DNA from: Vibrio syngnathi
Lineage (GTDB): Bacteria; Pseudomonadota; Gammaproteobacteria; Enterobacterales; Vibrionaceae
Direction: 5' to 3'
DNA length: 64,000 nucleotides
Assembly: GCF_002119525.1 (NCBI RefSeq)
Contig: NZ_CP017916.1
Location: 2,542,001-2,606,000 of the forward strand
The notes below the pieces were generated by a model. It was not told the DNA's origin. It did not search any database and saw only the letters and a program-made list of their open reading frames with translations. The translations under genes were made by a program, and so were the position numbers. This document shows, one piece after another, positions 1 through 7,115 of the stretch. The number at the start of each line of letters is the position of its first letter. Position 1 is the first letter of the stretch.

Positions 1-214
1 AGGATTGGCTAAAGGGTCACTTTTGATTAAGTGAACGAGAAGGATTTTTAAAGTATCGACTTTATTGGAATGGTAAACAGTAAACAAAGTGCACTCACGC
101 TAATCTTGCCACAATATAAAGCCAGATTAGCATAAGTGCCGAGTTTGGATTAGGAATATAAGCTTATGAAATACTGAAAACTTAAGGTCCGTTTATCTTT
201 TGAACTATTGCTTC

Positions 215-1210
215 TTACAATCTACTGCCTACCGCGCTTAGAACACGGTGAGGTTTGTAATTCATGTAATAACGAATCGCCACATAACCCACTACAAACG
301 TTGCCACAATCAATTCTAGATACGCTAGGTTGAAGACTTGATCCACATAGTGAGTTTCCACACCAACGGTTTGCATCCAAGCCGCCAATTTGAATAACGC
401 CGTTGCACCAATCACGATTGGGAAGGTAAACGCCGCATAGCCAGGGCTGAATGGCAGACGAAGTAGTTTGAAAAACGCGATGTAGATAATAAACGTCATC
501 AACACTGCAATGCCAAAGAGTAACCCAATGATCACTGGCGAAGGATTTGCCGTCACCGTGAGGTAGCCAGCTAAAGATAGACTTGCTGGTGCCGCCATAA
601 TAGCAATGGTTGGTTTTGCTGCGTCAGGCACTTCATGAGAGAAGATCAAACGGTAAATCATGAGCGGTAGCATTATGGCATAAACCAATAAGCCAAAGAC
701 TAAAGTCGCGTGAGCAACGGGTTCTAAGATCGGATTACCGGAAAAAGAAACGTCTGCCACGATAATACCGATTGGTGGCACAAACCAACTTGGCACCATG
801 TGGTGAATCTCAAAGTTTTTAGCTCTGTGGTATAAGAAGCTCACCAAGAACACGACATGTAACGCTACCGAAGCGAGCCACACAGCTTCTTGTAAGAATT
901 GAGATATTGGAGCCAATGAAGCAGACACCACCATACACCCCATCGCGAATGTGGGTACAACACTACCCACAACAGGATGTGCAAGGTCTTCACGTAATAA
1001 GTGGCCGTGAATCAAAAATTTTACGGCTAAAACAAGAAGTAATACCGCCGCAATGCCAGCACTGATCCACTGCACCAAACCCGGTGTGTGCAAAATACCT
1101 TGTGCGACTAAAACACCATCCCAACACCAGCCTAAACTTGCAATTGCGAGTGCTAACCCTGCCATGGGAGTTGGAGCTCCTGTTAATCTATATTTAATAC
1201 GTTGAATCAT
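215..1210 (-). CDS. TDT/SLAC1-family transporter (TehA-like)
   Basis: Integral membrane protein of 331 residues with about ten hydrophobic segments along its length. The opening pattern (LTGAPTPMAGLALAIASLGW) and overall size fit the tellurite-resistance/dicarboxylate transporter (TDT) family, whose members move malate, sulfite, tellurite or other anions across the inner membrane. The substrate cannot be read from the sequence. It is transcribed away from the LysR gene at 1373, with 162 bp between the two starts, so it is the obvious candidate target of that regulator. The family call is secure; the role is inference. Confidence 0.8.
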   Translation of the reverse strand: MIQRIKYRLTGAPTPMAGLALAIASLGWCWDGVLVAQGILHTPGLVQWISAGIAAVLLLVLAVKFLIHGHLLREDLAHPVVGSVVPTFAMGCMVVSASLAPISQFLQEAVWLASVALHVVFLVSFLYHRAKNFEIHHMVPSWFVPPIGIIVADVSFSGNPILEPVAHATLVFGLLVYAIMLPLMIYRLIFSHEVPDAAKPTIAIMAAPASLSLAGYLTVTANPSPVIIGLLFGIAVLMTFIIYIAFFKLLRLPFSPGYAAFTFPIVIGATALFKLAAWMQTVGVETHYVDQVFNLAYLELIVATFVVGYVAIRYYMNYKPHRVLSAVGSRL

Positions 1211-1372
1211 GTCAGCCTCTCTTAAACCTAATTCACTAAACTTGTGAACTCATCAGCTTGTTGAAGCCATAATACGCTTGCGCTTCGTTAAACAATATCC
1301 AATTATATATAACAAGCGTTCATCAACACTGAACGAGACCTTTTCCACCAGCAGCGTAAAACTAGGAACCTG

Positions 1373-2269
1373 ATGGCTAATATTTCAATCAAACAACTCA
1401 AAGTGTTTGTCACCATCACCCAACATTCGACGCTTACCGCCGCATCGGAAGCACTGTTTTTATCTAAGGCTGCTGTCAGCATGGCACTAGGCGAAATGGA
1501 AAAACAACTGGGTCACTCTCTATTTGACCGGGTTAATAACCGATTAATTCTCAATCAAGAGGGACAAAAGCTTCTTCCTTTGGCGGATGAGATATTACAT
1601 CGTGCTGCTGGTATTGGTGTTTTGTTCCGAGACGACCAGCCTTTAAGTGGCAATTTAAAGGTTGGCGCGAGTGACACGATTGGTAATCAGGTCGCACCGT
1701 TTATTCTATCTGGCTTTCGCGAACTAACTCAGCATCAAGATCAGAGCTTATTCATTTCAAACAGTGCGCTGATCTGCCAAAAGTTGGTGGATTATGAACT
1801 GGATATCGCGCTAATTGAAGGAAAAACACTCCATCCGGAGTTGATCTCTAGCCAGTTCAGTAGCGATGAAATGTGTATTATTGTTAGTAATCAACACCCT
1901 CTCAATTCAAAAGAAAAAGTGATTTTAAGCGATTTAGAAGATAGTCATTGGATTTTACGTGAGTCTGGTTCAGGCACTCGCGAGTTTTTCCTGCGTGCCG
2001 TCGCACCACGCATCGAACATTGGTATGAATCCTTTGAGCTCAACACGACTGAGGCGATCATCAATTCTGTTTCTGCCAATCTTGGATTCGCGTGTTTATC
2101 ACGGCTGGCTGCGCAACGAGCAATTGACTCAGGCCGAGTGAAAGCACTCGATGTCCCACTCGACATGAAACGACGTTTCTGGATGCTGGTCCATAAAGAC
2201 AAATATCAAAGCCCGCTGCTGAAATCCTTCATGAGTTATTGTGAAGACTGGGCTACACATCAAGATTGA
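1373..2269 (+). CDS. LysR-family transcriptional regulator
   Basis: A 298-residue LysR-type regulator. Residues 1-65 form the winged helix-turn-helix (IKQLKVFVTITQHSTLTAAS, then LSKAAVSMALGEMEKQLG), and the remainder is the periplasmic-binding-like effector domain, including the usual RESGSGTREFF segment. The N-terminus resembles the YeiE/CysB-like subgroup, but I cannot assign an effector. The ATG at 1373 follows an AGGAA ribosome site. By the usual LysR logic it would control the divergent TDT transporter gene at 215-1210; no unambiguous T-N11-A operator was picked out in the intergenic region. Confidence 0.85.
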   Translation: MANISIKQLKVFVTITQHSTLTAASEALFLSKAAVSMALGEMEKQLGHSLFDRVNNRLILNQEGQKLLPLADEILHRAAGIGVLFRDDQPLSGNLKVGASDTIGNQVAPFILSGFRELTQHQDQSLFISNSALICQKLVDYELDIALIEGKTLHPELISSQFSSDEMCIIVSNQHPLNSKEKVILSDLEDSHWILRESGSGTREFFLRAVAPRIEHWYESFELNTTEAIINSVSANLGFACLSRLAAQRAIDSGRVKALDVPLDMKRRFWMLVHKDKYQSPLLKSFMSYCEDWATHQD

Positions 2270-2312
2270 GGCCGCATTGTTAGGGCTCCAACTGGACTTT
2301 TAACATCAGAAA

Positions 2313-2328
2313 CTGTATAAAAAGCCAG
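2313..2328 (+). promoter_or_regulatory. LexA (SOS) box upstream of yebG
   Basis: CTGT-N8-CCAG with an AT-rich spacer, one mismatch from the gammaproteobacterial consensus CTGT-N8-ACAG. It lies 29 bp before the yebG start codon. yebG is a LexA-repressed gene in Escherichia coli, so site and gene support each other. Confidence 0.75.
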
Positions 2329-2357
2329 TAAAATTTATCAAACTTAGAGGATTAACC

Positions 2358-2651
2358 ATGGCTGTTATCGTCAAGTACGTGGTCGAACGCAACGGAGAAG
2401 AGAAAATGACTTTTACCTCTAAAGCCGAAGCTGACGCATACGACAAAATGCTGGATATGGCTGATGAGCTTTTTGAACTATTAAGCAAAAGCGATTTAGT
2501 TGAAGATGAAGGCAAGCAAGAAGAGCTTGCAATGTACCTAGCGAAGAACAAAGAAGAAGTTCTTTACGCATTAGGTGCTAAGCGTAAACCAGCTCCGAAA
2601 AAAGAAAAGAAGCTTGAAGCTGTTGAAGACGCAGAAGAAGATGCCGCTTAA
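2358..2651 (+). CDS. yebG: YebG-family DNA-damage-inducible protein
   Basis: A small acidic-to-basic protein of 97 residues. The start MAVIVKYVVERNGEEKMTF, the helical middle and the charged lysine/glutamate-rich tail (residues 75-97) match YebG, an SOS-regulated protein of unknown biochemical role. The ATG at 2358 follows a TAGAGG ribosome site. It stands alone, with its own LexA box at 2313 and an intrinsic terminator at 2672. The low-complexity tail is typical of the family. Confidence 0.9.
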   Translation: MAVIVKYVVERNGEEKMTFTSKAEADAYDKMLDMADELFELLSKSDLVEDEGKQEELAMYLAKNKEEVLYALGAKRKPAPKKEKKLEAVEDAEEDAA

Positions 2652-2671
2652 TTAGCTGAAGTTTTCTAAAA

Positions 2672-2717
2672 AACGTCAATAATGTCTCTAATCAGAGTTC
2701 GTTATTGGCGTTTTTTT
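2672..2717 (+). terminator. Intrinsic terminator after yebG
   Basis: Inverted repeat AACGTCAATAA / TTATTGGCGTT (one G-T wobble) with an inner CTCT/AGAG stem, followed by seven T residues. Confidence 0.8.
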
Positions 2718-2774
2718 ATACTTATCGAAATATAATGAACTCTGTTGATAGTCGAAATCGCTCTAAACATTCGC

Positions 2775-2804
2775 TTGCACAAAAGTGTGATAAAGTTCTA
2801 ATCT
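2775..2804 (+). promoter_or_regulatory. Probable sigma-70 promoter of the nifU-like/GGGtGRT operon
   Basis: TTGCAC at 2775-2780 and TAATCT at 2799-2804 with an 18 bp spacer. Transcription would begin a few bases before the aptamer at 2812, which is the position expected if the riboswitch is the very 5' end of the mRNA. The -10 match is modest. Confidence 0.45.
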
Positions 2805-2811
2805 ATAGTCA

Positions 2812-2885
2812 TCAGGTGATGGGGTTCCACCTAAGCTTTTGCTTCAACCGCCCGTTCTTTTGAACAGTGCTAATGACTCCTACAG
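2812..2885 (+). promoter_or_regulatory. Fluoride riboswitch aptamer (crcB motif)
   Basis: The stretch carries the hallmarks of the crcB/fluoride aptamer. P1 is AGGTG (2814-2818) with CACCT (2828-2832). Its loop ATGGGGTTC contains GGGGT, which can form the pseudoknot with ACTCC at 2876-2880. P3 starts at CCGC (2848-2851) and is capped by GTTC-TTTT-GAAC. The conserved 3' block GCTAATGACTCCTAC lies at 2869-2883. An extra small hairpin AAGC-TTTT-GCTT sits between P1 and P3, as joining-region insertions do in some proteobacterial examples. Known examples switch on crcB or other fluoride-resistance genes; here the downstream genes are nifU-like and GGGtGRT. A covariance-model search would settle the class. 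Confidence 0.8.
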
Positions 2886-2889
2886 AATC

Positions 2890-3080
2890 GAAAACAGGTA
2901 ATACTGTTGGATGTATCGCTATTCCTCCATTTTGAAATGGACTTAGTCTATTAAGACCGAGCTCCATGACACCTTTGGATTATCGATACACAAGATCTGT
3001 AGTGAATTAGCCACACCTCTTCCAACACGTCCTGTTTTCTCAACGCCCTAGGTCTTCAATGACCCTAACAGTGAGAAAAC
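2890..3080 (+). promoter_or_regulatory. Structured leader and expression platform with alternative pairings
   Basis: This leader lies between the aptamer and the ATG at 3084. GAAAACAGG (2890-2898) is complementary to CCTGTTTTC (3031-3039). The second strand overlaps GTTTTCTCA (3034-3042), which is a perfect nine-base complement of TGAGAAAAC (3072-3080), the bases just before the start codon. The two pairings exclude each other, as expected for a translation switch. Between them is a closed module: TGTATCG (2912-2918) with CGATACA (2984-2990), containing hairpins TCCATT-TTGA-AATGGA (2926-2941) and GTCT-ATTA-AGAC (2946-2957). The pairings are directly visible; the switching role is inference. 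Confidence 0.65.
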
Positions 3081-3083
3081 ATT

Positions 3084-3776
3084 ATGCACTACTCTTCAGA
3101 AATTCAATCAATGTGCCCTATTCAAAGGGGTGATCTTCACACTTCAGCACCAATTCCAGTTGAAGGCGCTATGGTTAGTCCAAAAGACGTTATCGCTATT
3201 TCTGGCTTAAGCCATGGCGTCGGCACTTGTGCACCACAACAAGGTGCCGCAAAACTAACACTGAACGTAAAAAACGGCATCATCGAAGAGGCGCTAATCG
3301 AAACGATTGGTTGTTCAGGCATGACTCAATCAGCCGCGATGGCAGCCGAAATCCTCACCGGAAGAACCATTCTTGAAGCCCTAAATACTGACTTAGTGTG
3401 TGACGCTATTAACGTAGCAATGCGCGAGATCTTTCTGCAATTTGTTTATGGTCGAACTCAGTCTGCTTTCTCTGAAGGCGGTCTAGAAATTGGCGCCGCA
3501 TTAGAAGACTTAGGTCAAACACAGCGCAGCCAAGTGGGTACCAGTTACTCAACTGCTGCGAAAGGCGTTCGTTACCTAGAGCTTGCCGAAGGTTACGTGA
3601 CCAAGCTTGCACTTGATGACCACAGCGAAGTGATTGGCTACGAGTATCTCAACCTCGGCAAAATGATGAAGGCGATCAATCAAGGCGTGTCAGCCAATGA
3701 AGCTGCTGACCTTGCGACGGGTACTTATGGGCGCTTCGATGAAGCCGTTACCACTATTAACCCACGCCAACAGTAA
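3084..3776 (+). CDS. NifU/IscU-like iron-sulfur scaffold protein
   Basis: A 230-residue protein related to the NifU N-terminal (IscU) scaffold family, on which iron-sulfur clusters are assembled. Candidate ligands are Cys49 (GVGTCAP), Cys77 (ETIGCSGMTQSA) and Cys106, and the segment GCSGMTQSAAMAAEILTGRT resembles the IscU region around its second cysteine. It is longer than IscU (about 128 residues). A GGGtGRT-family gene follows 24 bp downstream, and the same gene pair occurs together in other bacteria. It stands apart from any isc or suf operon and its start is masked by the leader hairpin at 3034-3080. The family assignment is good; the client protein is unknown. Confidence 0.75.
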   Translation: MHYSSEIQSMCPIQRGDLHTSAPIPVEGAMVSPKDVIAISGLSHGVGTCAPQQGAAKLTLNVKNGIIEEALIETIGCSGMTQSAAMAAEILTGRTILEALNTDLVCDAINVAMREIFLQFVYGRTQSAFSEGGLEIGAALEDLGQTQRSQVGTSYSTAAKGVRYLELAEGYVTKLALDDHSEVIGYEYLNLGKMMKAINQGVSANEAADLATGTYGRFDEAVTTINPRQQ

Positions 3777-3800
3777 TTTTTGCCAATTTAGAGGAAAGAT

Positions 3801-4790
3801 ATGATGAACACTCAATTTAATGAATCAATAACTCGCGTATTGGCAGAAATGAACTTCGACTCTTTGGAGCAAGCGAACCAATACTGTCTATCACACAAAG
3901 TCGACCCAAAAGCGTTAGTGATGGATACCCAACCTATTGCTTTTGAAAGCGCTGCCGATGCTTATATCCTTGGCTCAGCACTGGCGTTATTTCGCAAAGC
4001 CACCAGCGCAGAACAAGCCGCTAATATTATTGGTGAAGGCCTCCAAGCATTTACCAAACCCGGCAGTGTCGCAGAGCAACGCCAAGTAGGTATTGGCCAC
4101 GGTGCACTAGCTGCGCGTCTTCTAAATGAAGAAAGCCACTGCTTTGCCTTCCTTGCAGGCCATGAATCTTTTGCTGCTGCAGAAGGTGCAATTAAAATTG
4201 CACTCAACGTCAACAAATCTCGTCACACCCCATTGAAGGTAATACTAAACGGTCTAGGTAAAGATGCGGCTTATCTTATCTCTCGCATCAACGGTTTCAC
4301 TTACGTGCGCACTCAATACGATTACCAAACAGGTGAACTTGTTGAAACAGAACGTCGCCGCTTCTCACAAGGCCCTCGCGGAGAGATCTTGTGTTACGGC
4401 GCTGATGATGTGCGTGAAGGCGTGGCAATCATGCACAGAGAAGAAGTGGATGTAAGTATTACGGGTAACTCAACTAACCCAACGCGCTTCCAACACCCTG
4501 TTGCAGGTATCTACAAAGCTGAACGTACTCGCCAAGGTTTGCCTTACTTCTCAGTTGCTTCAGGCGGCGGTACAGGTCGAACATTGCACCCAGATAACGT
4601 GGCAGCAGGCCCTGCGTCTTACGGCATGACAGATACTATGGGTAGAATGCACGCTGATGCTCAGTTCGCAGGTAGCTCTTCTGTTCCTGCTCACGTGGCA
4701 ATGATGGGCTTCATCGGTATGGGTAACAATCCAATGGTCGGTGCGACGGTTGCATTGGCTGTAGCAGTAAGCGAATCTCAAAACGCATAA
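3801..4790 (+). CDS. GGGtGRT-family protein
   Basis: A 329-residue cytoplasmic protein named for its signature GGGTGRT at residues 255-261, within SVASGGGTGRTLHPDNVA. The C-terminal third is rich in glycine and methionine (GMTDTMGRMHAD, MMGFIGMGNNPMVG). The family has no established activity that I know of. It is the second gene of the two-gene unit controlled by the fluoride-type leader; the ATG at 3801 follows a strong GAGGAAAG ribosome site. Pairing with a NifU-like scaffold suggests that it binds or uses an iron-sulfur cluster, but that is inference only. Confidence 0.8.
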   Translation: MMNTQFNESITRVLAEMNFDSLEQANQYCLSHKVDPKALVMDTQPIAFESAADAYILGSALALFRKATSAEQAANIIGEGLQAFTKPGSVAEQRQVGIGHGALAARLLNEESHCFAFLAGHESFAAAEGAIKIALNVNKSRHTPLKVILNGLGKDAAYLISRINGFTYVRTQYDYQTGELVETERRRFSQGPRGEILCYGADDVREGVAIMHREEVDVSITGNSTNPTRFQHPVAGIYKAERTRQGLPYFSVASGGGTGRTLHPDNVAAGPASYGMTDTMGRMHADAQFAGSSSVPAHVAMMGFIGMGNNPMVGATVALAVAVSESQNA

Positions 4791-4893
4791 CGACAACGTT
4801 GAGCGCCACGATCTATCCATAGAATAGAGTCAGTTAACTGAGAAACAAGCAATAACAGACGACCAAAACTCTACACCTATCACTAAAACCAAA

Positions 4894-4921
4894 CAGCCAG
4901 CCTTATGCTGGCTGTTTTTTA
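4894..4921 (+). terminator. Intrinsic terminator after the GGGtGRT gene
   Basis: Perfect stem CAGCCAGC / GCTGGCTG around a five-base loop, followed by seven T residues. Confidence 0.9.
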
Positions 4922-4990
4922 TTCACACTTGCTCTACTATCTATTTCTAATAATTATTTGTATTTAACTGCATCTTTTCAAAGGAATAAT

Positions 4991-5632
4991 ATGAAAGAGC
5001 TCATCATTCATACCATTACTGTGTTCATGGGCTTTTTTGCCATCATGAACCCAATCGCTAATACGCCAATTTTTCTTGGATTAACCGGTGACAATGACAG
5101 GGAAACAGTTAAATCTATCGCTTTCCGTTCAGTGTTTATCGCATTCATCATCGTCAGTACTTTTGCACTCTCTGGCAAACTTATCTTTGACCTATTTGGT
5201 ATCACACTTTACGCACTTCGAATCACAGGCGGCATTTTGGTCTTTTTGATTGGCTTTCACATGCTGCAAGGCGATTCAACACATGCCAAAGCAAAAGAGA
5301 AAGTGAACTCAGATGCCCAGCGAGACGCCGCACTAAGTATCGCCGTATCACCTTTGGCAATGCCGATACTGGCCGGCCCCGGCACCATAGCCACTGCAAT
5401 GAACTTTGCCAGTACCGAAGGTATCTACGAAACCATCATCACCATTGTAGCTTTCGGCCTACTGTGTACCTTAACCTATATCTTATTTGTATTCGGCGAG
5501 CGCTTTGTTAAAGCTGTCGGACCAAGCGCATTGAACGTGATAACCCGAATGATGGGATTGATACTCGCCGTTATCGGTATGCAGATGTTGATTGAAGGGA
5601 TTGAACAGGCTTATAAGGCGCTGTTTGTTTAG
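4991..5632 (+). CDS. MarC-family (UPF0056) inner-membrane protein
   Basis: A 213-residue protein with six likely membrane segments. The motifs MGFFAIMNPIANTPIFLGLT near the start and SPLAMPILAGPGTIATAM in the middle are diagnostic of the MarC/YchE/YhgN family of multipass proteins, whose transport role is unproven. An upstream in-frame ATG at 4958 would add eleven residues, but the ATG at 4991 has the better ribosome site (AAAGGAA, eight bases away) and gives the family's usual N-terminus. It is a single gene between two terminators. Confidence 0.85.
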   Translation: MKELIIHTITVFMGFFAIMNPIANTPIFLGLTGDNDRETVKSIAFRSVFIAFIIVSTFALSGKLIFDLFGITLYALRITGGILVFLIGFHMLQGDSTHAKAKEKVNSDAQRDAALSIAVSPLAMPILAGPGTIATAMNFASTEGIYETIITIVAFGLLCTLTYILFVFGERFVKAVGPSALNVITRMMGLILAVIGMQMLIEGIEQAYKALFV

Positions 5633-5760
5633 AGAAGACTATTAAAACGAGAGTATTGATTAAATTACGAGCCAATTTTTGTTGTTCTACAACATTTTCT
5701 CATTGCAGAAAACTATCTCCAGAAAGACAAGCAATATCATTTTACAGACTTTATCCCGAT

Positions 5761-5790
5761 GCGCCCTTTCATAACGAGGGCGCTCTCTTT
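5761..5790 (+). terminator. Hairpin after the marC-like gene (possible terminator)
   Basis: GCGCCCT / AGGGCGC stem with a nine-base loop followed by TCTCTTT. The T tract is interrupted, so this may be a weak terminator or an attenuator in the dapD leader. Confidence 0.4.
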
Positions 5791-5891
5791 ATGATGAACG
5801 CAATTAAATTAACTTTGCTAACGGCAGCGCTTGTTATTCGAGCCGTTGTTATGAAGTAGCAAAATCAAGACTCAACACATGGAGATTCAAC

Positions 5892-6923
5892 ATGGCTTAC
5901 TTTTCACTAGCCTTCGGTACGGCAACCAAAAACCGCGACAATAAAATCATTGAAGCGTTCTTCCCTAACCCACTTCTAAACCCAAGCGACGCTCTTGTTG
6001 CGGCTGTTGGTGAAGTTGCAGGTTACACTGAAGGCAACCAAGCTATCGAAATCTCTGCTGCACAAAGCGCAGAACTAGCGAAAGCATTCGCAGCAAACGA
6101 CGATGCAGCAAACGCATCTTTCGCAGAAAAAGCAGCAGCATCTGAGCAACCTCTTGTTCTTGTTGTTCTTGCGACTGACGAGAAACCAGCATCAGTTGCT
6201 GAAGGCTTCCTTAAGCTGCAACTGATCTCTAACCGCCTAGTTCAACCACACGGTACGGTACTAGACGGTATCTTCGGTCTACTGCACAACATCGCATGGA
6301 CTAACGAAGGCCCTATCGATCTTCCTGAGCTGGCTGAGCGTCAAATCGAAGCTCGCCTAGCGGGTCGCGCTCTGTCTGTAGATTGCGTAGACAAGTTCCC
6401 TAAAATGGTAGATTACGTGGTACCAACAGGTATTCGTATTGCTGACACTTCTCGTGTTCGTCTTGGCGCACACGTAGGCGAAGGCACAACAGTAATGCAC
6501 GAAGGTTTCATCAACTTCAATGCGGGTACTACTGGCGTAAGCATGGTTGAAGGTCGTATCTCTGCGGGTGTGGTTGTAGGTAACGGTTCTGATATCGGCG
6601 GCGGTGCTTCTATCATGGGTACGCTTTCTGGTGGCGGCACTATGGTTATCTCTATCGGCGAAAACTGTCTACTAGGCGCAAACGCGGGTCTTGGCTTCCC
6701 AATGGGCGATCGTTGTACGGTTGAGTCTGGTCTTTACGTGACTGCGGGTACTAAGGTTCGTATGCTAGATAAAGAAGGCAACGAAGTAGAAATCATTAAA
6801 GCTCGCGACCTAGCTGGCGTTTCTGATCTTCTGTTCCGTCGCAACTCGATCACTGGCCAAATTGAATGTCTAGCGAACAAGTCAGCGGTTGAACTGAACA
6901 GCGAGCTACACAGCAACAACTAA
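5892..6923 (+). CDS. dapD: Tetrahydrodipicolinate N-succinyltransferase
   Basis: DapD transfers succinyl from succinyl-CoA to tetrahydrodipicolinate in the lysine/meso-diaminopimelate pathway. At 343 residues this is the longer form found in Vibrio and relatives, with an N-terminal domain (about 1-170) followed by a left-handed beta-helix made of hexapeptide repeats (about 175-285; RLGAHVGEGTTVMHEGFINF and VVGNGSDIGGGASIMG are characteristic). The ATG at 5892 is preceded by GGAG seven bases upstream. It is transcribed alone and ends at the terminator at 6988. Codon use is strongly biased, consistent with high expression. Confidence 0.95.
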   Translation: MAYFSLAFGTATKNRDNKIIEAFFPNPLLNPSDALVAAVGEVAGYTEGNQAIEISAAQSAELAKAFAANDDAANASFAEKAAASEQPLVLVVLATDEKPASVAEGFLKLQLISNRLVQPHGTVLDGIFGLLHNIAWTNEGPIDLPELAERQIEARLAGRALSVDCVDKFPKMVDYVVPTGIRIADTSRVRLGAHVGEGTTVMHEGFINFNAGTTGVSMVEGRISAGVVVGNGSDIGGGASIMGTLSGGGTMVISIGENCLLGANAGLGFPMGDRCTVESGLYVTAGTKVRMLDKEGNEVEIIKARDLAGVSDLLFRRNSITGQIECLANKSAVELNSELHSNN

Positions 6924-6935
6924 TCTAAGCGCTAG

Positions 6936-6977
6936 ATGCTAAATGCTAAATGCTAAATGCTAAATGCTAAATGCTAG
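6936..6977. repeat. 7-bp tandem repeat (ATGCTAA) downstream of dapD
   Basis: Five perfect consecutive copies of ATGCTAA (6936-6970) and a sixth ending in G (6971-6977), between the dapD stop codon and its terminator. A period of seven is not codon-neutral, but the array is non-coding. Such arrays vary by slippage between strains. Confidence 0.95.
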
Positions 6978-6987
6978 AAAATACGAA

Positions 6988-7017
6988 GCCGTTGGGATTG
7001 AATCCAACGGCTTTTTT
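6988..7017 (+). terminator. Intrinsic terminator of dapD
   Basis: GCCGTTGG / CCAACGGC stem with an eight-base loop followed by six T residues. Confidence 0.9.
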
Positions 7018-7049
7018 GATCCTAGCTCTTGAAACATCAAATCTAATAA

Positions 7050-7079
7050 AAAAGCGCAGACCGAAAGGTCTGCGCTTTT
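7050..7079 (-). terminator. Terminator of purL (works on both strands)
   Basis: Perfect 13 bp stem AAAAGCGCAGACC / GGTCTGCGCTTTT with a GAAA loop. The A and T flanks allow it to end transcripts from either side. Confidence 0.9.
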
Positions 7080-7115
7080 ATTAGTTTTTAAAACTATTCG
7101 GTTTTGTGTACCAGA

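Noticed and set aside
1..214. Possible partial gene at the left edge
   Set aside because: All frames are interrupted by stops and no recognisable protein is seen; it is treated as intergenic.
5656..5859. 67-codon ORF upstream of dapD, ending in MMNAIKLTLLTAALV
   Set aside because: No ribosome site, it crosses a strong hairpin, and the composition is not protein-like. The last 22 codons look like a truncated signal peptide but there is nothing to support translation.
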